A stretch of 36,402 nucleotides of DNA from Oehlia diaphana (Eukaryota; Glomeromycota; Glomeromycetes; Glomerales; Glomeraceae), in contig QZLH01000135.1 of the NCBI GenBank assembly GCA_003833135.1, positions 34,968-71,369 on the forward strand. The letters are read 5' to 3'. The notes beneath the pieces were generated by a model. It was given only the letters and a program-made list of their open reading frames with translations, was not told where the DNA came from and ran no database searches. The position numbers were made by a program, and so were the translations under genes. How positions within the stretch are numbered: the stretch's first letter is position 1; each line of letters opens with the position of its first letter. This document shows, piece by piece, positions 36,160 through 36,402 of this stretch.

Positions 36160-36402
36160 TACACAGGCAATCTCGATAAATCGGATCAGTTTGTTCCAGT
36201 AAAAATATCTGATATATCAAGACATCCAATATATCGAAAAAATCTCGCCAAACCAGATTTATATAAAAATATATGAAAAATCCGAAATACCAAGAAATCA
36301 CGTGATTTTTCATAATTTTATTCTTATAAAAGAACTATCTGTCATACCCCAAATGCTCATTACTTCTTCTAGTTGTGGATAAACACTAGATTTTTCACAA
36401 AA
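36160..36402 (-). mobile_element. End of a probable pogo/Tigger-type DNA transposon
   Basis: At the window edge the minus strand reads EKSSVYPQLEEVMSIWGM (about 36345-36398), which resembles the YPxLExxLxxW start of the CENP-B/Tc5-type DNA-binding domain of pogo/Tigger transposases. The frame then stops near 36310. The region 36163-36300 has ATCTCGATAAATCGGATC at its left and repeated TATC(A/G)-type motifs, as in transposon subterminal regions, and TA lies at the presumed boundary. The catalytic DDE domain would have to lie between, so this copy looks internally deleted. The partner end lies beyond the window. Confidence 0.45.

Noticed and set aside
36119..36313. 64-codon minus-strand frame
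   Set aside because: It covers the putative transposon terminal region and its aromatic-rich sequence resembles no protein family.

Overview
The window looks like nuclear DNA of a very AT-rich fungus. It has long T and A runs, microsatellites, many short (about 50-110 nt) AT-rich spliceosomal introns and intergenic spacers of up to 6 kb. The gene families fit an early-diverging fungus, most likely an arbuscular mycorrhizal fungus (Glomeromycotina, Rhizophagus-like): a stand-alone MATA-type HMG-box gene, a long F-box/leucine-rich protein, a two-domain glutamine amidotransferase/chorismate enzyme, and a Vps10 receptor. The taxon is inferred from style and families, not proven. No tRNA, rRNA, CRISPR array or bacterial-type operon was seen.

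Layout, left to right. (1) 48-803 (-): intronless HMG-box protein. (2) 804-6742: a 5.9-kb spacer with microsatellites, a roughly 16-copy 20-bp minisatellite, diverged copies of a dispersed repeat, and a clean 161-bp MITE with TA target duplications. (3) 6743-8281 (-): F-box protein, divergent from (4) 9018-9929 (+): SAM-domain protein with a C-terminal membrane anchor. (5) 10808-12952 (-): 11-exon UVRAG/Vps38-like subunit of PI3-kinase complex II, head-to-head with (6) 13236-14454 (+): three-exon galactose-1-phosphate uridylyltransferase. (7) 14905-15782 (-): four-exon ubiquitin-like/BAG co-chaperone, head-to-head with (8) 16675-19668 (+): eight-exon aminodeoxychorismate (PABA) synthase. (9) 20212-29015 (+): a 32-exon Vps10/sortilin receptor that I reconstruct with three consecutive luminal Vps10 modules instead of the two in yeast. 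(10) 30480-34313 (+): 13-exon Vac14 homologue. (11) 34498-36402: decayed Ty3/gypsy pol sequence (-), then the end of a probable pogo/Tigger-type DNA transposon at the window edge.

Three genes within about 24 kb belong to one endolysosomal route: Vps38/UVRAG (PI3P synthesis for vacuolar sorting), Vps10 (the sorting receptor whose trafficking needs that complex) and Vac14 (scaffold of the Fab1/PIKfyve kinase complex that turns PI3P into PI(3,5)P2). GalT (Leloir pathway), PABA synthase (folate) and the BAG protein (Hsp70 nucleotide exchange) are housekeeping genes between them. Exon models were built by hand from splice consensus, reading-frame continuity and family similarity. Every junction listed keeps the frame, but none has transcript support here. 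Two introns need GC donors instead of GT.
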